The position numbers were made by a program, and so were the translations under genes. A DNA stretch of 64,000 nt from assembly GCA_028284805.1 (NCBI GenBank), contig JANQQZ010000132.1, forward strand, positions 1 through 64,000. Reading direction: 5' to 3'. This document shows positions 52,947 to 63,555 of the stretch, piece after piece. Position 1 is the first letter of the stretch, and each line of letters opens with the position of its first letter. The stretch is from Phycisphaerales bacterium. GTDB lineage: Bacteria; Planctomycetota; Phycisphaerae; Phycisphaerales; UBA1924. Below the pieces are notes generated by a model. It was not told the origin of the DNA, made no database searches, and saw only the letters and a list, made by a program, of their open reading frames with translations.

Positions 52947-54045
52947 CGTGGCTGCAGCAGTCGTGCGAGTGCGTCGTGCCCCGACGGGTCATGATCCGGT
53001 GCAGCAATGGGCGCAGCCCGGCGTAGGTCAGCAGCGCAGCCAGGATCGCCCCGCCGATCGCCGACCCGCTCGCGTGCTGGGTCAACGGCTCGGCCGCCGG
53101 GATCCATCCGCCCTCGCTGGCGAGCCACTGCAGTCCCCAGCCGCACAGGAAGGCAACGCCCGAGATCGCACCGACGTACGCGATCAACGCCGTGCGTCCG
53201 AGGTCCTTGAGCACCCACGCCATCGCAGCCGGGTTCGTCGCCGGACCCGCAAGCAAAAAGGCCAGCGCCGCGCCGGGCCCGAGACCCTTGGCAATCAGCA
53301 CCGCGACGAGCGGAGTCGATCCGGTCGCACAGACGTAGATCACCAGCCCGAGCCCCATCGCGGCCAGGATCGCGATCGGCCCCTCGCCCATGCCATCGGA
53401 CAGCAGCGATGCGGGCAGATACGCCCCCACCACCGCCGAGAGCAGCAGACCGATGATCAACCAGCCGGCGAGATCCGCGGGCAGATCGATGAACCCGTAA
53501 CGGATCGCACGCATGAACCGCTGACCCAACGGGTTGGCGGGAGCTTCGCTCGCCGCTGCAGTGCTGGCTTCATTCGTGCTCGCACAGCCGCACCCCGAGC
53601 CGGATCCTTGCGCGATCGGCAGGGGCCGATCGTCTTTCGCGAACGCATCGACCAGCAGTCCCGCCGTGATCGCGCTCGCCGCTGCGCCGATCAGCCGAGA
53701 CACAGCCATCACCGGACCCAGCAAAGCCCAGGTCAGGCTGAACGCGGGCACGTCGATCTCTGGTGTCGCGACGGCGAACGATGTCGCGGCGCCCTTCGAG
53801 GCACCCTGCGTCCGCAGCGCCGCCGCCGCGGGGATCACGCTGCACGAACACAGCGGGAGCGGAGCACCGATCAGGGCACCCTTCACGACCGAGCCGGCGC
53901 CCTTCCGCCCCAGCTGGCCCGCGAGCCATCGCTGAGGCACGAACTCGTGCAGCACGCCCGCGACGGCGAAGCCGAGCAGCAGCCACAGACCTGCATCGCC
54001 GAGGATCGCTCCGAGTGCGTCAAGCAGCCGCGTCAGCTCTTCCAT
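52909..54045 (-). CDS. DUF318-type permease (SO_0444-like metal efflux family)
   Basis: This is a 378-residue membrane protein with about eight hydrophobic segments. PLPLCSCSVIPAAAALRTQG (Cys66 and Cys68) and the second-half counterpart FLLAGPATNPAAMAWVL are the family's paired motifs. The central loop has GSGSGCGCASTNE, and the C-terminus ends HSHDCCSHATASAG, both able to bind soft metals. Relatives are assigned to Cu/Zn or organoarsenical efflux; the actual substrate here is inferred only from the Cys/His content. It diverges from the M28 lipoprotein gene with a 74-base gap. Confidence 0.85.
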   Translation of the reverse strand: MEELTRLLDALGAILGDAGLWLLLGFAVAGVLHEFVPQRWLAGQLGRKGAGSVVKGALIGAPLPLCSCSVIPAAAALRTQGASKGAATSFAVATPEIDVPAFSLTWALLGPVMAVSRLIGAAASAITAGLLVDAFAKDDRPLPIAQGSGSGCGCASTNEASTAAASEAPANPLGQRFMRAIRYGFIDLPADLAGWLIIGLLLSAVVGAYLPASLLSDGMGEGPIAILAAMGLGLVIYVCATGSTPLVAVLIAKGLGPGAALAFLLAGPATNPAAMAWVLKDLGRTALIAYVGAISGVAFLCGWGLQWLASEGGWIPAAEPLTQHASGSAIGGAILAALLTYAGLRPLLHRIMTRRGTTHSHDCCSHATASAGASASTD

Positions 54046-54119
54046 GCCCGGCCCGTCTCCCTTCGCTTCCGATGCCTGTAGTATCTGATCGTTCGCCCCT
54101 CGACTCCCGGAGATTCCCG

Positions 54120-56207
54120 ATGCCGAACCGAATTCTGCACACCTTTGTTCGATTCTCCGTTCTCACAGGTCCGATCGCGCTGCTGGCAGCCGCGGGCTGC
54201 GGTACGAACGGTTCGTCGGCGGCCTCCGCGTCGAACGGCATGAACACCGAGCCAGGCCCGGGGGGAGCGCCCTATGCCGTGATCGATGGCCAGGCAGTCC
54301 AGGTGCCCAACATCCCGATGGGCGACCCGGCGACCATCGCGGCGATCCTCGACGAGGGCAAGAACCGGAACCAGGTCATGGATCACCTCCATCACCTGTG
54401 CGTCGAGATCGGGCCTCGCCTCACGGCATCCAGCGCACTCGAGGAGGCCAACCTCTGGAGCGCCAACCGCTTCGAGGCCTGGGGCCTGCAGAACGTCGAG
54501 AACGAAGTCTGGGAGAACGCGACGCTGCGATTCGACCGGGGCCCCTCGTGGGGCCGCGTGCTCGAAGCCGACGACGAGGGCGCGTTCACCGAGGTCCGTG
54601 AGCTCGAGTTCACCACGCTGAGCTGGGCGCCGGGCACCGATGGCCCGAGCCGGGGCCGCGTCGTGCGGATGCCGACCACGATGGAAGAGCTTGAGGCGAC
54701 CCGGGGCAGCCTCGAGGGCGCCTGGGTGCTGATCTCGCCCTACCAGGGCGGGCGCGAGGGAATCCGCGGCGTGGGCAGGGCAATGGCGGCCCGGCACGTC
54801 ATGCATGCCGAACTCCGCCAATCGATGGCCGACGGCGAGACCATGAACCTCCCCGCCCCCTCCGACTTCCCCAACGACGGCGTCTCCGGCGTCTGGACCG
54901 GCACCGCAACCGGGCCCGCCATCCCCAACGGCGAGACCGACTTCATCATGACGCTCCGCATGGCGGACGACGGCACGGTCACCGGACAGGCCGGCCTGCC
55001 CGCGATGGGCTTCACCACCACCATCCTCGACGCCTCCTACAGCGACGGCATCCTCGCCTTCGTCTGGCCCACGCCCGTCGGCGACCGCCCGATGACCTTC
55101 CCCCTCGCCGACGGCATGACCAAAATGGAAGCCCCCGATCCGGGCGGCAACGGCGTGTACGTCTTCGACGCTGTGCTCCAGCAGGAGGAGCGCGCTGACC
55201 CGGACGACATCGGGCGGTACATCGCGCAAGAGATCCTCTCCGAGGGCCCCGCGGGCTTCCTCTCCAGCTCGCGTGACGAGCGTGTCTGGACGACCTCGGT
55301 CAAGCGAGGCATGGACCTGCTCAACCTGACCCGCGCCGACGTCGGGCGGGACGTCGAGGTCAACATCCGCGATTCCGACTACCGCTGGATCAACTCCGAC
55401 CTCGCCGACGGGCAGGACGTCTTTGTCGAGTTCGACCTCAGCCACAGCTTCGCCGACGGGCCCATCCCGCTCTACAACACGATCGCCGAGATCCCGGGCA
55501 CCGAGAAACCCGACGAGGTCGTGATTGTCTGCGCCCACATCGACTCGTGGAACGGGCCGGGCAGTCAGGGCGTGCTCGACAACGGCACGGGCACGGCCGT
55601 CACGCTCGAGGCCGCCCGCATCCTGGCCGCCGTCGGAGCCCGCCCCAAGCGGACCATCCGCTTCATGCTGTGGACGGGCGAGGAACAGGGCCTGCTCGGC
55701 GCACGGGCCTACGTCGCCTCGCTCAGCGAAGAGGAACGCGCCAAGATCGTCGCGTGCCTCAACGACGACGGCGGCACCAACTACCAGGGCGGCTACCCGG
55801 CCGCCAGCGTCATGGTCCCCTACCTTGCCGCCGCGAGCGCCCCCACCAACGGGCAGTTCTTCAGCCAGATCGACCATGACGCGATGCTTGCCGACGACAA
55901 TCCCGACAACGACGCCCGCGCGGGCTGGATGGACGTGAACATCCGCGATACGGGGACATACATCAACACGCACCGCGGCTCCGATCATGCTGCGTTCAAT
56001 GAGGCAGGCATCCCGGGCTTCTACTCTGACGAGGTCGGCCGGAGCAACTACCGCTTCGGCTGGCATACACAGAACGATCGGATCGACCTCGCGATCGAGG
56101 AGTACCTGGTCCAGTCGGCGACCAACGCCGCGATCGTCGCCTACAACCTCGCGAGCGCGCCGGAGATGCTGCCCCGCGTCACGGGCCAGCAGGACCGCGA
56201 CGACTAA
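54120..56207 (+). CDS. M28 family metallopeptidase, predicted lipoprotein
   Basis: This is a 695-residue protein. The signal peptide ends in a lipobox LLAAAGC (Cys27), so it is membrane-tethered on the outside. The zinc-dependent peptidase core lies at about residues 465-680: IVCAHIDSWNGPGSQGVLDN, WTGEEQGLLGARAYV, LNDDGGTNYQGGY, HRGSDHAAFNEAGIPGF and HTQNDRIDL supply His, Asp, Glu-Glu, Asp and His ligands. At about residues 250-340 lies an inserted beta-rich module (VWTGTATGPAIPNGETDFIM, DDGTVTGQAG). ATG 54120 was chosen because the upstream frame is antisense to the permease gene. Confidence 0.9.
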   Translation: MPNRILHTFVRFSVLTGPIALLAAAGCGTNGSSAASASNGMNTEPGPGGAPYAVIDGQAVQVPNIPMGDPATIAAILDEGKNRNQVMDHLHHLCVEIGPRLTASSALEEANLWSANRFEAWGLQNVENEVWENATLRFDRGPSWGRVLEADDEGAFTEVRELEFTTLSWAPGTDGPSRGRVVRMPTTMEELEATRGSLEGAWVLISPYQGGREGIRGVGRAMAARHVMHAELRQSMADGETMNLPAPSDFPNDGVSGVWTGTATGPAIPNGETDFIMTLRMADDGTVTGQAGLPAMGFTTTILDASYSDGILAFVWPTPVGDRPMTFPLADGMTKMEAPDPGGNGVYVFDAVLQQEERADPDDIGRYIAQEILSEGPAGFLSSSRDERVWTTSVKRGMDLLNLTRADVGRDVEVNIRDSDYRWINSDLADGQDVFVEFDLSHSFADGPIPLYNTIAEIPGTEKPDEVVIVCAHIDSWNGPGSQGVLDNGTGTAVTLEAARILAAVGARPKRTIRFMLWTGEEQGLLGARAYVASLSEEERAKIVACLNDDGGTNYQGGYPAASVMVPYLAAASAPTNGQFFSQIDHDAMLADDNPDNDARAGWMDVNIRDTGTYINTHRGSDHAAFNEAGIPGFYSDEVGRSNYRFGWHTQNDRIDLAIEEYLVQSATNAAIVAYNLASAPEMLPRVTGQQDRDD

Positions 56208-56256
56208 ACGAGCCGTTCGCACCGCCCCGATTGGAGCCTTGGCACACGGAGACACG

Positions 56257-57285
56257 ATGGCGACGGAACGCCTGCTCAGCCCACAATCGAGCGATGCCGA
56301 CTCCGAACCGGGCGGCAACCCGCTCCGCCCAACCCGGCTCGCCGAGTACGTCGGGCAGCCCGAGCTCATCGAGCGCCTCTCGATCGCCATCGAGGCCAGC
56401 CGAAAACGCTCCGAGCCCATCGAGCACCTGCTGCTCCACGGTCCCCCCGGGCTGGGCAAGACTACTCTCGCACACGTTGCGGCGAATGAGATGGGCTCGA
56501 CCGTCCACGCGACCAGCGGGCCTGCGCTCGCGAGGGGCACCGACCTGGTCGCCACGCTCACGCGACTCCAGCCTCACGACGTGCTCTTCATCGATGAGAT
56601 CCACCGCCTGCCCATCGCGGTCGAGGAGTTCATCTACCCCGCGATGGAGGACTTCCGGATCGACGTCACCATCGACTCAGGCTTGCACGCCCAGACGGTG
56701 CAGATCAAGTGCCCGCCCTTCACGCTGATCGGCGCGACGACGCGCGCAGGGCTGCTCAGCTCGCCGCTCCGGTCGCGCTTCGGGCTCGCGCATCACCTGC
56801 GGTACTACAACGACGCTGACCTGCTCAGGATCCTGACTCGTTCGGCCCAGATCCTGGGGGTCACCGCTGCCGCCGAGTCGGCTCTGCACCGCATCGGCTC
56901 GCGCAGCCGGGGCACACCACGGATCGCCAACCGCCTGCTCCGGCGTGTGCGCGACTACGCAGACGTCCGCGCCGAAGGCCGCATCGATGAATCGGTCGTC
57001 GACGCCGCCCTCCAGCTCGAAGGGATCGACCGTATCGGGCTGGACGAGCTGGACCGCGCGTATCTGCGCACGATCGCGACGACGTACGAGGGCGGGCCGG
57101 TTGGTCTCGAAGCGGTCGCCGCCACCATGAACCAGGACGCGGGCACGCTCGAGGACATGATCGAGCCCTTCCTGCTCCAGAGCGGGTTCCTCGCCCGCAC
57201 GAGACGGGGGCGGAAGCTCACACAAGCCGGCGCCGATCACATCGGGGTCGAGATCGCCTCGTCCGACGACGCCGAGCTGTTCTGA
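56257..57285 (+). CDS. ruvB: Holliday junction branch migration ATPase RuvB
   Basis: This is a 342-residue AAA+ motor: PTRLAEYVGQPELIERL, Walker A HGPPGLGKTTLAH, Walker B VLFIDEIHRLP, sensor 1 TLIGATTRAGLLSSPLRSRF, and the C-terminal winged helix (EPFLLQSGFLARTRRGRKLT). It drives branch migration with RuvA in recombination repair; ruvA and ruvC are not adjacent. ATG 56257 is preceded by CACGGAGAC. The end overlaps the convergent GT87 gene by 49 bases. Confidence 0.97.
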   Translation: MATERLLSPQSSDADSEPGGNPLRPTRLAEYVGQPELIERLSIAIEASRKRSEPIEHLLLHGPPGLGKTTLAHVAANEMGSTVHATSGPALARGTDLVATLTRLQPHDVLFIDEIHRLPIAVEEFIYPAMEDFRIDVTIDSGLHAQTVQIKCPPFTLIGATTRAGLLSSPLRSRFGLAHHLRYYNDADLLRILTRSAQILGVTAAAESALHRIGSRSRGTPRIANRLLRRVRDYADVRAEGRIDESVVDAALQLEGIDRIGLDELDRAYLRTIATTYEGGPVGLEAVAATMNQDAGTLEDMIEPFLLQSGFLARTRRGRKLTQAGADHIGVEIASSDDAELF

Positions 57286-58568
57286 CGCACCCACGCCAGC
57301 CCCGACCACAGCACCGCCGCGTAGCAGAGCAGCGCGCACCACATCGCGCCGCTCACCGATCGCCAGACAGGGAGCGCGACCTCGGATGACCAGGTCTCGC
57401 CGCCGCCAGGGGGCATCGTCATACCCAGGAACGCCACCCCGACGCCCGCGAGCGGCACCCAGCGTGCCCGCCCACTGTGCACCATCGCGAGCACCATCGC
57501 CCCCTGATAGACCAGCGTAAGCAGGACCATGTGACGAACCGTGGTCTGAGGGCTCATCGCCATCGCGGCAACGACCAGCCCGAGCCACTCGAGCGTGGCG
57601 AGACGCTCACGCGTGTCCCGCGCGCGTTCGCCGAGCCAGAACCGGAAGCTGTGAAGCGCATACATGCGCCACGCGACGAGCACGAGCAGCCCGCCCAGCG
57701 CCGCCGCCAGCAGGGGCACCGCGAGGCCCGGCAATGCCAGGCGATCGATCAGCTTCGCCGCGAGCGCCGGCAGCGAGATGTTCAACTCCCACGTGAGCGA
57801 GTGGACGTTGACGCCCCCTGTGTTCGCCAGATCGGGCCCCGCGTCGACCACATGCACGAGCCGCCCCAGGCTGGTGCTCACGAACTCGGCGTTCCGCTCC
57901 CACCCGAAGACCATCGCAGGCAGGAGCAAGCCGCCGATCGCACCGCCCACGACGCCAACGCCCAGCCGCACGCGCCGGCGGACAGCCGCGAAGACCAGGA
58001 CAATCAGCGAAAGATACTTGATGTTTGACGCGAGACCGGCCAGCACCCCCGCCAACAGCGGGCGACGGTCGATCCAGTGGAGCCCGACCGCAAACGCGAG
58101 CAGCAGCAAGCTATCGGTCTGGCCCTGCTCGAGCTGCCATCGCATCTGATCGAACGCCGGCAGCAATCCACCCGCAACGACGCACACCACGGTCGGGGCA
58201 CGCGCCTGCACCCCGAAGCGGCGCAGCAACGCTCGCGCGGCGATCACGAATGCTGCGGCGATGACCGTGGTGTTGATCCCGAACCAGATGAGGTAGGCGG
58301 TGTTGCGCTCGAGCCCCGCCACCGGACGCAGGATCGCCGCCAGAAGGGGCGGGTAGATGTAGCCCTTCCGGAATGATTCGTAGGGGTCCCCGCCTTCAGC
58401 AGCAGCCACCGCGGCGTGGTAGAAGTGATCGAAATCGCGGTGGTAGGTCGGATCGCGATCGTGCTTGCGTGTCTGCGAGGTCGCCCGAAGCGTGTAGTAC
58501 CCCGCCGCGACGACAAGAAGCACGACCGAGAGCCAGACAAGCCAGCGGGGGAGCCGGGCGTCGGTCAC
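57237..58568 (-). CDS. GT87-like integral membrane glycosyltransferase
   Basis: This is a 443-residue protein with about ten to eleven hydrophobic segments. Near the N-terminus it has HRDFDHFYHAAVAAAEGGDP, the acidic motif of polyprenyl-phosphate-mannose-using GT-C enzymes (DUF2029/GT87), and then YPPLLAAIL. It would transfer a lipid-linked sugar on the outer face of the membrane. The start GTG at 58568 overlaps the upstream GT2 stop. The upstream gene is a DPM1-type enzyme that could supply its donor. Acceptor unknown. Confidence 0.8.
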   Translation of the reverse strand: MTDARLPRWLVWLSVVLLVVAAGYYTLRATSQTRKHDRDPTYHRDFDHFYHAAVAAAEGGDPYESFRKGYIYPPLLAAILRPVAGLERNTAYLIWFGINTTVIAAAFVIAARALLRRFGVQARAPTVVCVVAGGLLPAFDQMRWQLEQGQTDSLLLLAFAVGLHWIDRRPLLAGVLAGLASNIKYLSLIVLVFAAVRRRVRLGVGVVGGAIGGLLLPAMVFGWERNAEFVSTSLGRLVHVVDAGPDLANTGGVNVHSLTWELNISLPALAAKLIDRLALPGLAVPLLAAALGGLLVLVAWRMYALHSFRFWLGERARDTRERLATLEWLGLVVAAMAMSPQTTVRHMVLLTLVYQGAMVLAMVHSGRARWVPLAGVGVAFLGMTMPPGGGETWSSEVALPVWRSVSGAMWCALLCYAAVLWSGLAWVRQNSSASSDEAISTPM

Positions 58569-59401
58569 CCCTGGGCCCCGCCCGCGCGTGCCGGTGCCTC
58601 ACGCTCGCCGGGCTTGACCTCGATCTGCGCGTCAGACCTGCGGTCATCCGGGGGCTTGATCGAAGCACCGCTGTAATCGCGGAACCGGATCCGCACCGCC
58701 TGGCCCAGCATCTTGAGACCATCGATGACGGGGTTGATCTGCCCGCCATCGACGTGTCGCCATCGGATGCCGACCTCCTCGACACGCGTGCCGAGTCGCT
58801 GCGCGAGCAGCAGGTGCTCGAGATCGAACGCGAACCGGTCCTCGACCCCGTGAGCAGCGATCGCCTGGGCGACGTCGTGCCGGTAGAGCTTGAAGCCGCA
58901 CTGCGTGTCCTTGGCGAGCCGCAAGCCGAGCGTCAGCAGGGCCGTTTTGAAGATCAGCCCCGTCAGCCTTCGGAAGCCCTTGGCGTCGATCTCGGCGCCG
59001 CGAGCCGACCGTGACCCGGCCACGATGCCCGTGCCGCCGTCCGCCTGTGCCAGCAGCTTGTCGACCTCGCACACCCGGGCGGCGTTGTCCGCGTCCATCA
59101 TCAGGCGCCAGCGCCCTCGGGCCTCCGCCAATCCCGCCCGGACCGCGGCCCCCTTGCCCCGGTTGCGTGCGAGACGCACCAGCGTGACCCGTTGCACCGC
59201 CCCGTCCGCCCGTGACTTCAGATATGGGCGAACCGTCTCAACGGTGTCGTCGGGGGAGCCATCATCGACGAGCACGACCTCGGACGATTCCGTGCGAGGA
59301 CTCAGCGTCGCGAGGACATCGCGGAGCGTGGGCTCGATCCGGGCCGCCTCCCGGTACATCGGGATGATCACCGAGAGCATAATCGGCTGTGCGTCCTGCA
59401 C
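58565..59401 (-). CDS. Polyprenyl-phosphate glycosyltransferase (DPM1/ALG5-like GT2)
   Basis: This is a 278-residue GT2: MLSVIIPMYREAARIEPTLR, EVVLVDDGSPDDTVETV, RNRGKGAAVRAGLAEARGRW, LMMDADNAARVCEVDKLLAQ (DAD metal site) and QCGFKLYRHDVAQAIAAHG. The RGKGAAVRxGxxxxxG block is characteristic of dolichyl- or polyprenyl-phosphate mannose/glucose synthases. The start is GTG 59401 or the ATG seven codons later. It ends in GTGA overlap with the GT87 gene, suggesting a donor-and-user pair. No C-terminal membrane domain is seen. Confidence 0.87.
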   Translation of the reverse strand: MQDAQPIMLSVIIPMYREAARIEPTLRDVLATLSPRTESSEVVLVDDGSPDDTVETVRPYLKSRADGAVQRVTLVRLARNRGKGAAVRAGLAEARGRWRLMMDADNAARVCEVDKLLAQADGGTGIVAGSRSARGAEIDAKGFRRLTGLIFKTALLTLGLRLAKDTQCGFKLYRHDVAQAIAAHGVEDRFAFDLEHLLLAQRLGTRVEEVGIRWRHVDGGQINPVIDGLKMLGQAVRIRFRDYSGASIKPPDDRRSDAQIEVKPGEREAPARAGGAQG

Positions 59402-59422
59402 GCGCGTCCCCGATCCGTACGG

Positions 59423-60178
59423 TCAGCGCTTCGACCCGGCGCCGAGCCGGGCCGTCGCCTCCTCGTCGAGGTACAAGAAGCACCCGCAGTTCGAGCAGTT
59501 CGTCAGCACACCGCTGAGCAGCGAGTTGAGCAGTTCGACCGGGAGTGTCATCATGCAGCCAGTACAAGAGATCTCGTGGCGGCGCTTGTCGAGCACCTCG
59601 ATGCTCGCCATCGCGTCTTCGTCGCGCTCCTCGAGCAGTTTCTCGAGGGTCGCGAGCGTCTTCGCATCGACCTCGGCCGCCACGCGTGCACGCTCGGCTT
59701 CGAGCTCGGTCACGCGGTCCTTGATCTCGTCACGGCGCTGCGCGCGATCCGTCTCTGCGACATCGCGGATCTTCTCACGCTCGGTGTGCTGCTGGTGCGC
59801 GGAGTCGAGCTCGGCCTTAACCTGCTCGACCTTCTCGAGCAGCTCGAGGGCGTCCTCTTCCACGCGACCACGCTCGACCTTCTGCCCGTTGACCTCGACC
59901 AGCAGGGCCTGGTACTCCTTGTTGGTGGAGGCCGTGTTCATCTGCTGGCGGAGCTTCTCGATCCGTTCATCGAGCAGGGCCATCTCGCCCTCGCGCTCGC
60001 GGGCCGACGCCTCGAGCTGACGGAGCTGAGACTCGAGCGACTCGCGCTGGGAGCCGAGGCCGGTGAGCTGGCGTTCTTGTTCCTGAAGGAATCGTTCAGC
60101 GGTCCGCAATCGGCTCTGCAGGCCTCGGAGCTGGCGCTCGATTTTGTACACAGCCAACAGCTTCTCGATCTGGCTCAT
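59423..60178 (-). CDS. Coiled-coil protein with C4-type zinc ribbon (CT398-like)
   Basis: This is a 251-residue protein. Residues about 5-190 are a nearly continuous alpha-helical coiled coil with NTASTNKEYQALLVEVNGQK, the family's conserved turn. The C-terminus has CTGC and CSNC pairs (ISCTGCMMTLPVELLNSL, NCSNCGCFLYLDEE), a zinc ribbon. The family (PF02591) is linked by some studies to secretion and RNA polymerase partners, but no role is settled. ATG 60178 was chosen; the frame extends nine codons further to a GTG. It lies between the GT2 and cdsA genes. Confidence 0.85.
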   Translation of the reverse strand: MSQIEKLLAVYKIERQLRGLQSRLRTAERFLQEQERQLTGLGSQRESLESQLRQLEASAREREGEMALLDERIEKLRQQMNTASTNKEYQALLVEVNGQKVERGRVEEDALELLEKVEQVKAELDSAHQQHTEREKIRDVAETDRAQRRDEIKDRVTELEAERARVAAEVDAKTLATLEKLLEERDEDAMASIEVLDKRRHEISCTGCMMTLPVELLNSLLSGVLTNCSNCGCFLYLDEEATARLGAGSKR

Positions 60179-60227
60179 ATGCCGGTCGTCCTCCACGCTT
60201 GGCACTCAAGAGAATAGCACACACCGC

Positions 60228-61082
60228 TCAGGAGAGCAGCCGCAGCGACCAGAACGCGACGACGCCAACCAGCAAGGGCGAATCCAGGACATCGAGCCAG
60301 CCGCCGAAACCGGGCAGACTCCGGCTGGCGTCCTTCCGCCCCGCGTCTCGTTTGAAGAGGCTCGCGACCAGATCACCAACCTGTCCGAGCAGCCCGACCG
60401 CCCCGCCCATGAAAAACGCACCCACGTAGCTCAGATCGATCACGATCCCGGCCCGTTTCAGCATCCACAGCCCCGCTGCCGAGACCAGCGCGGCCGTCAG
60501 CACGCCCCCGACAAGCCCCTCTTGCGTCTTCCCTGGACTCAGCCAGGGTGCGAGCTTTCTGCGACCGATCGCCCGCCCCGTGAAGTAGGCTCCGATATCA
60601 CACGACTTGGTGACCAGCACCACCCAGAGGCAGACCCAGGCGGAGTGCTCCAGGCGGAGCAGGATCCAGAACCCGCCCAGAACCCCGAGATACGTGAACG
60701 AAAGCAGCACGCCCCCCGTCCCCGCGACGATGCCCTCGAACGACCGATGGCGAGCAAAATACAGCAGCGACAGGAGCATCACGGTGATCGCAGCTGCCGA
60801 GACGACAGGCCCCCCCCTCGCGCTCACCGTGGTCGCGAGCACCCCGATCAGCGACGCCGCGACACTCATCACGGTCGAGGCGAGCACGCCGTTGTCGCGC
60901 AGGATCCGGGCGAGCTCCCAGGACGCAAAGCCGAGCGCGATGCAGACCATCGGCAACAACACCGAAGCCGCGGGCAGTTGACGATCACCGAGCGTCTGAA
61001 ACGAGATCCACTCGTCCAGCCAGAACAGACCGATCACGGCAAGCACGAAGAAAGGACCGAACAGCAGGCGATCGCGGAGCAC
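60228..61082 (-). CDS. cdsA: Phosphatidate cytidylyltransferase
   Basis: This is a 284-residue membrane enzyme making CDP-diacylglycerol. About seven hydrophobic segments are seen. The conserved block SCDIGAYFTGRAIGRRKLAP then LSPGKTQEGLVGGVL is intact. The C-terminal signature reads SLFKRDAGRKDASRSLPGFG then GWLDVLDS; the usual form is PGHGGxLDRxDS, so His is Phe and Arg is Val here. It is five bases downstream of uppS, the common order in bacteria. Confidence 0.92.
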   Translation of the reverse strand: MLRDRLLFGPFFVLAVIGLFWLDEWISFQTLGDRQLPAASVLLPMVCIALGFASWELARILRDNGVLASTVMSVAASLIGVLATTVSARGGPVVSAAAITVMLLSLLYFARHRSFEGIVAGTGGVLLSFTYLGVLGGFWILLRLEHSAWVCLWVVLVTKSCDIGAYFTGRAIGRRKLAPWLSPGKTQEGLVGGVLTAALVSAAGLWMLKRAGIVIDLSYVGAFFMGGAVGLLGQVGDLVASLFKRDAGRKDASRSLPGFGGWLDVLDSPLLVGVVAFWSLRLLS

Positions 61083-61087
61083 CCGAT

Positions 61088-61902
61088 CTACTCCGCGTCC
61101 AGACCGCCGAAACGGCGGCGACGGCTGGCATACGCGCGAATCGCGTCGTGCAACGCCGACTCATCGAAATCGGGCCAGAGGGTCTCGGTCACGTGCAACT
61201 CGGCGTAGCTGATCTGCCAGAGTAGGTAGTTGCTGATCCGCATCTCACCCGCAGACCGAATGAGGAGGTCCGGGTCCGGGAGCCCGGCGGTATACAACGA
61301 CGACTCGATGTCCTGCTCGGTGATGGCATCGGGATCGATCGCCCCATCACGCACCCGGGTAGCGATGCGGCGGACCGCGTCGGTCAGTTCCTCGCGAGCG
61401 CCGTAGTTGATCGCCAGGCACAGCGTCGGACCAGTTGCCTCCGCGTTGTTCGTGACTTCGACGAGGGTGTCGAGCGCAGCGAGCACCGACCCGGGGAGCC
61501 CGTCGCGCCGCCCGATCACACGGACACGGATGCCGTGCCGGAGCAGTTCCTCACGCTCGCCCTCGCAGTACGCCTCGCAGAGCTTCATGAGCGCGTCGAT
61601 CTCGCCCTCCGGGCGTTTCCAGTTCTCCGTACTGAACGAGTAGAGCGTGACGACCTCGATCCCGCATCGCCCCGCCTCGGAAACGACGCGCCGGACCGAC
61701 AGAGCCCCGTTGCGGTGCCCGAATTCCCGCGGGAAACCGCGTTCCCGGGCCCATCGTCCGTTCCCGTCCATGATGATCGCCACATGGCGCGGGATCGAGG
61801 CGGGGTGCACGTCGGGCAAGTGCGCCAGGGGGTCCGCCTCGGGCAAGCGAGCCTTGATCCGCCGGAGCGCTTCTTGTGCCCTTGGGCAGGTCGCGAAGGC
61901 GG

Positions 61903-61906
<4 letters not shown>
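61088..61906 (-). CDS. uppS: Undecaprenyl diphosphate synthase (isoprenyl transferase)
   Basis: This is a 272-residue cis-prenyltransferase: HVAIIMDGNGRWARERGFPR (catalytic Asp and the substrate loop), VVTLYSFSTENWKRPEGEID, and RSAGEMRISNYLLWQISYAE. It makes the lipid carrier for cell envelope glycans. An N-terminal extension of about 40 residues precedes the usual start. The start GTG at 61906 overlaps the purA stop as GTGA; the true start could be further in. Confidence 0.95.
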
Positions 61907-63243
<1,337 letters not shown>

Positions 63244-63372
63244 CTGTCATTGTTCCCGCGTGGCGTCGTGCTTTCTGCAAAGGCCCGAGAACTCGCAAGC
63301 GTCGGACCCATGCTGCCTCGCTAACGCCGCGGGCCTCGACAACCGAAGATCCCCCCAGGGAGCCCCAGCACC

Positions 63373-63534
63373 ATGGCAGATACGGTCCAGATCATGTGCC
63401 CGAACCTCACCTGCAAGAAGGTGCTCGCGGTGCCCGAGACCGCCCGCGGGAAGACCGTCCGGTGCAAAAACTGCCAGACCGCCATCCGGGTGCCGGAGGC
63501 CAGCGCAGCCAAGCCCGCCAAGCGGACGGCCTGA
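63373..63534 (+). CDS. Small zinc-ribbon protein
   Basis: A 53-residue frame starts at ATG 63373 with GGGAG about ten bases upstream and reads MADTVQIMCPNLTCKKVLAV, RGKTVRCKNCQTAIRVPEAS, ending in a basic tail. The four cysteines (CPNLTC and CKNC) form a rubredoxin-like zinc ribbon similar to the MJ0042 type often found at protein N-termini in planctomycetes. Here it stands alone, facing the FHA-domain gene. Function unknown. Confidence 0.75.
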   Translation: MADTVQIMCPNLTCKKVLAVPETARGKTVRCKNCQTAIRVPEASAAKPAKRTA

Positions 63535-63555
63535 GAGAATCCACTCAACGGGTGC

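Noticed and set aside
54033-56561. Minus-strand open frame of 842 codons over the M28 peptidase
   Set aside because: Antisense shadow; the plus-strand gene has a lipobox and all zinc ligands.
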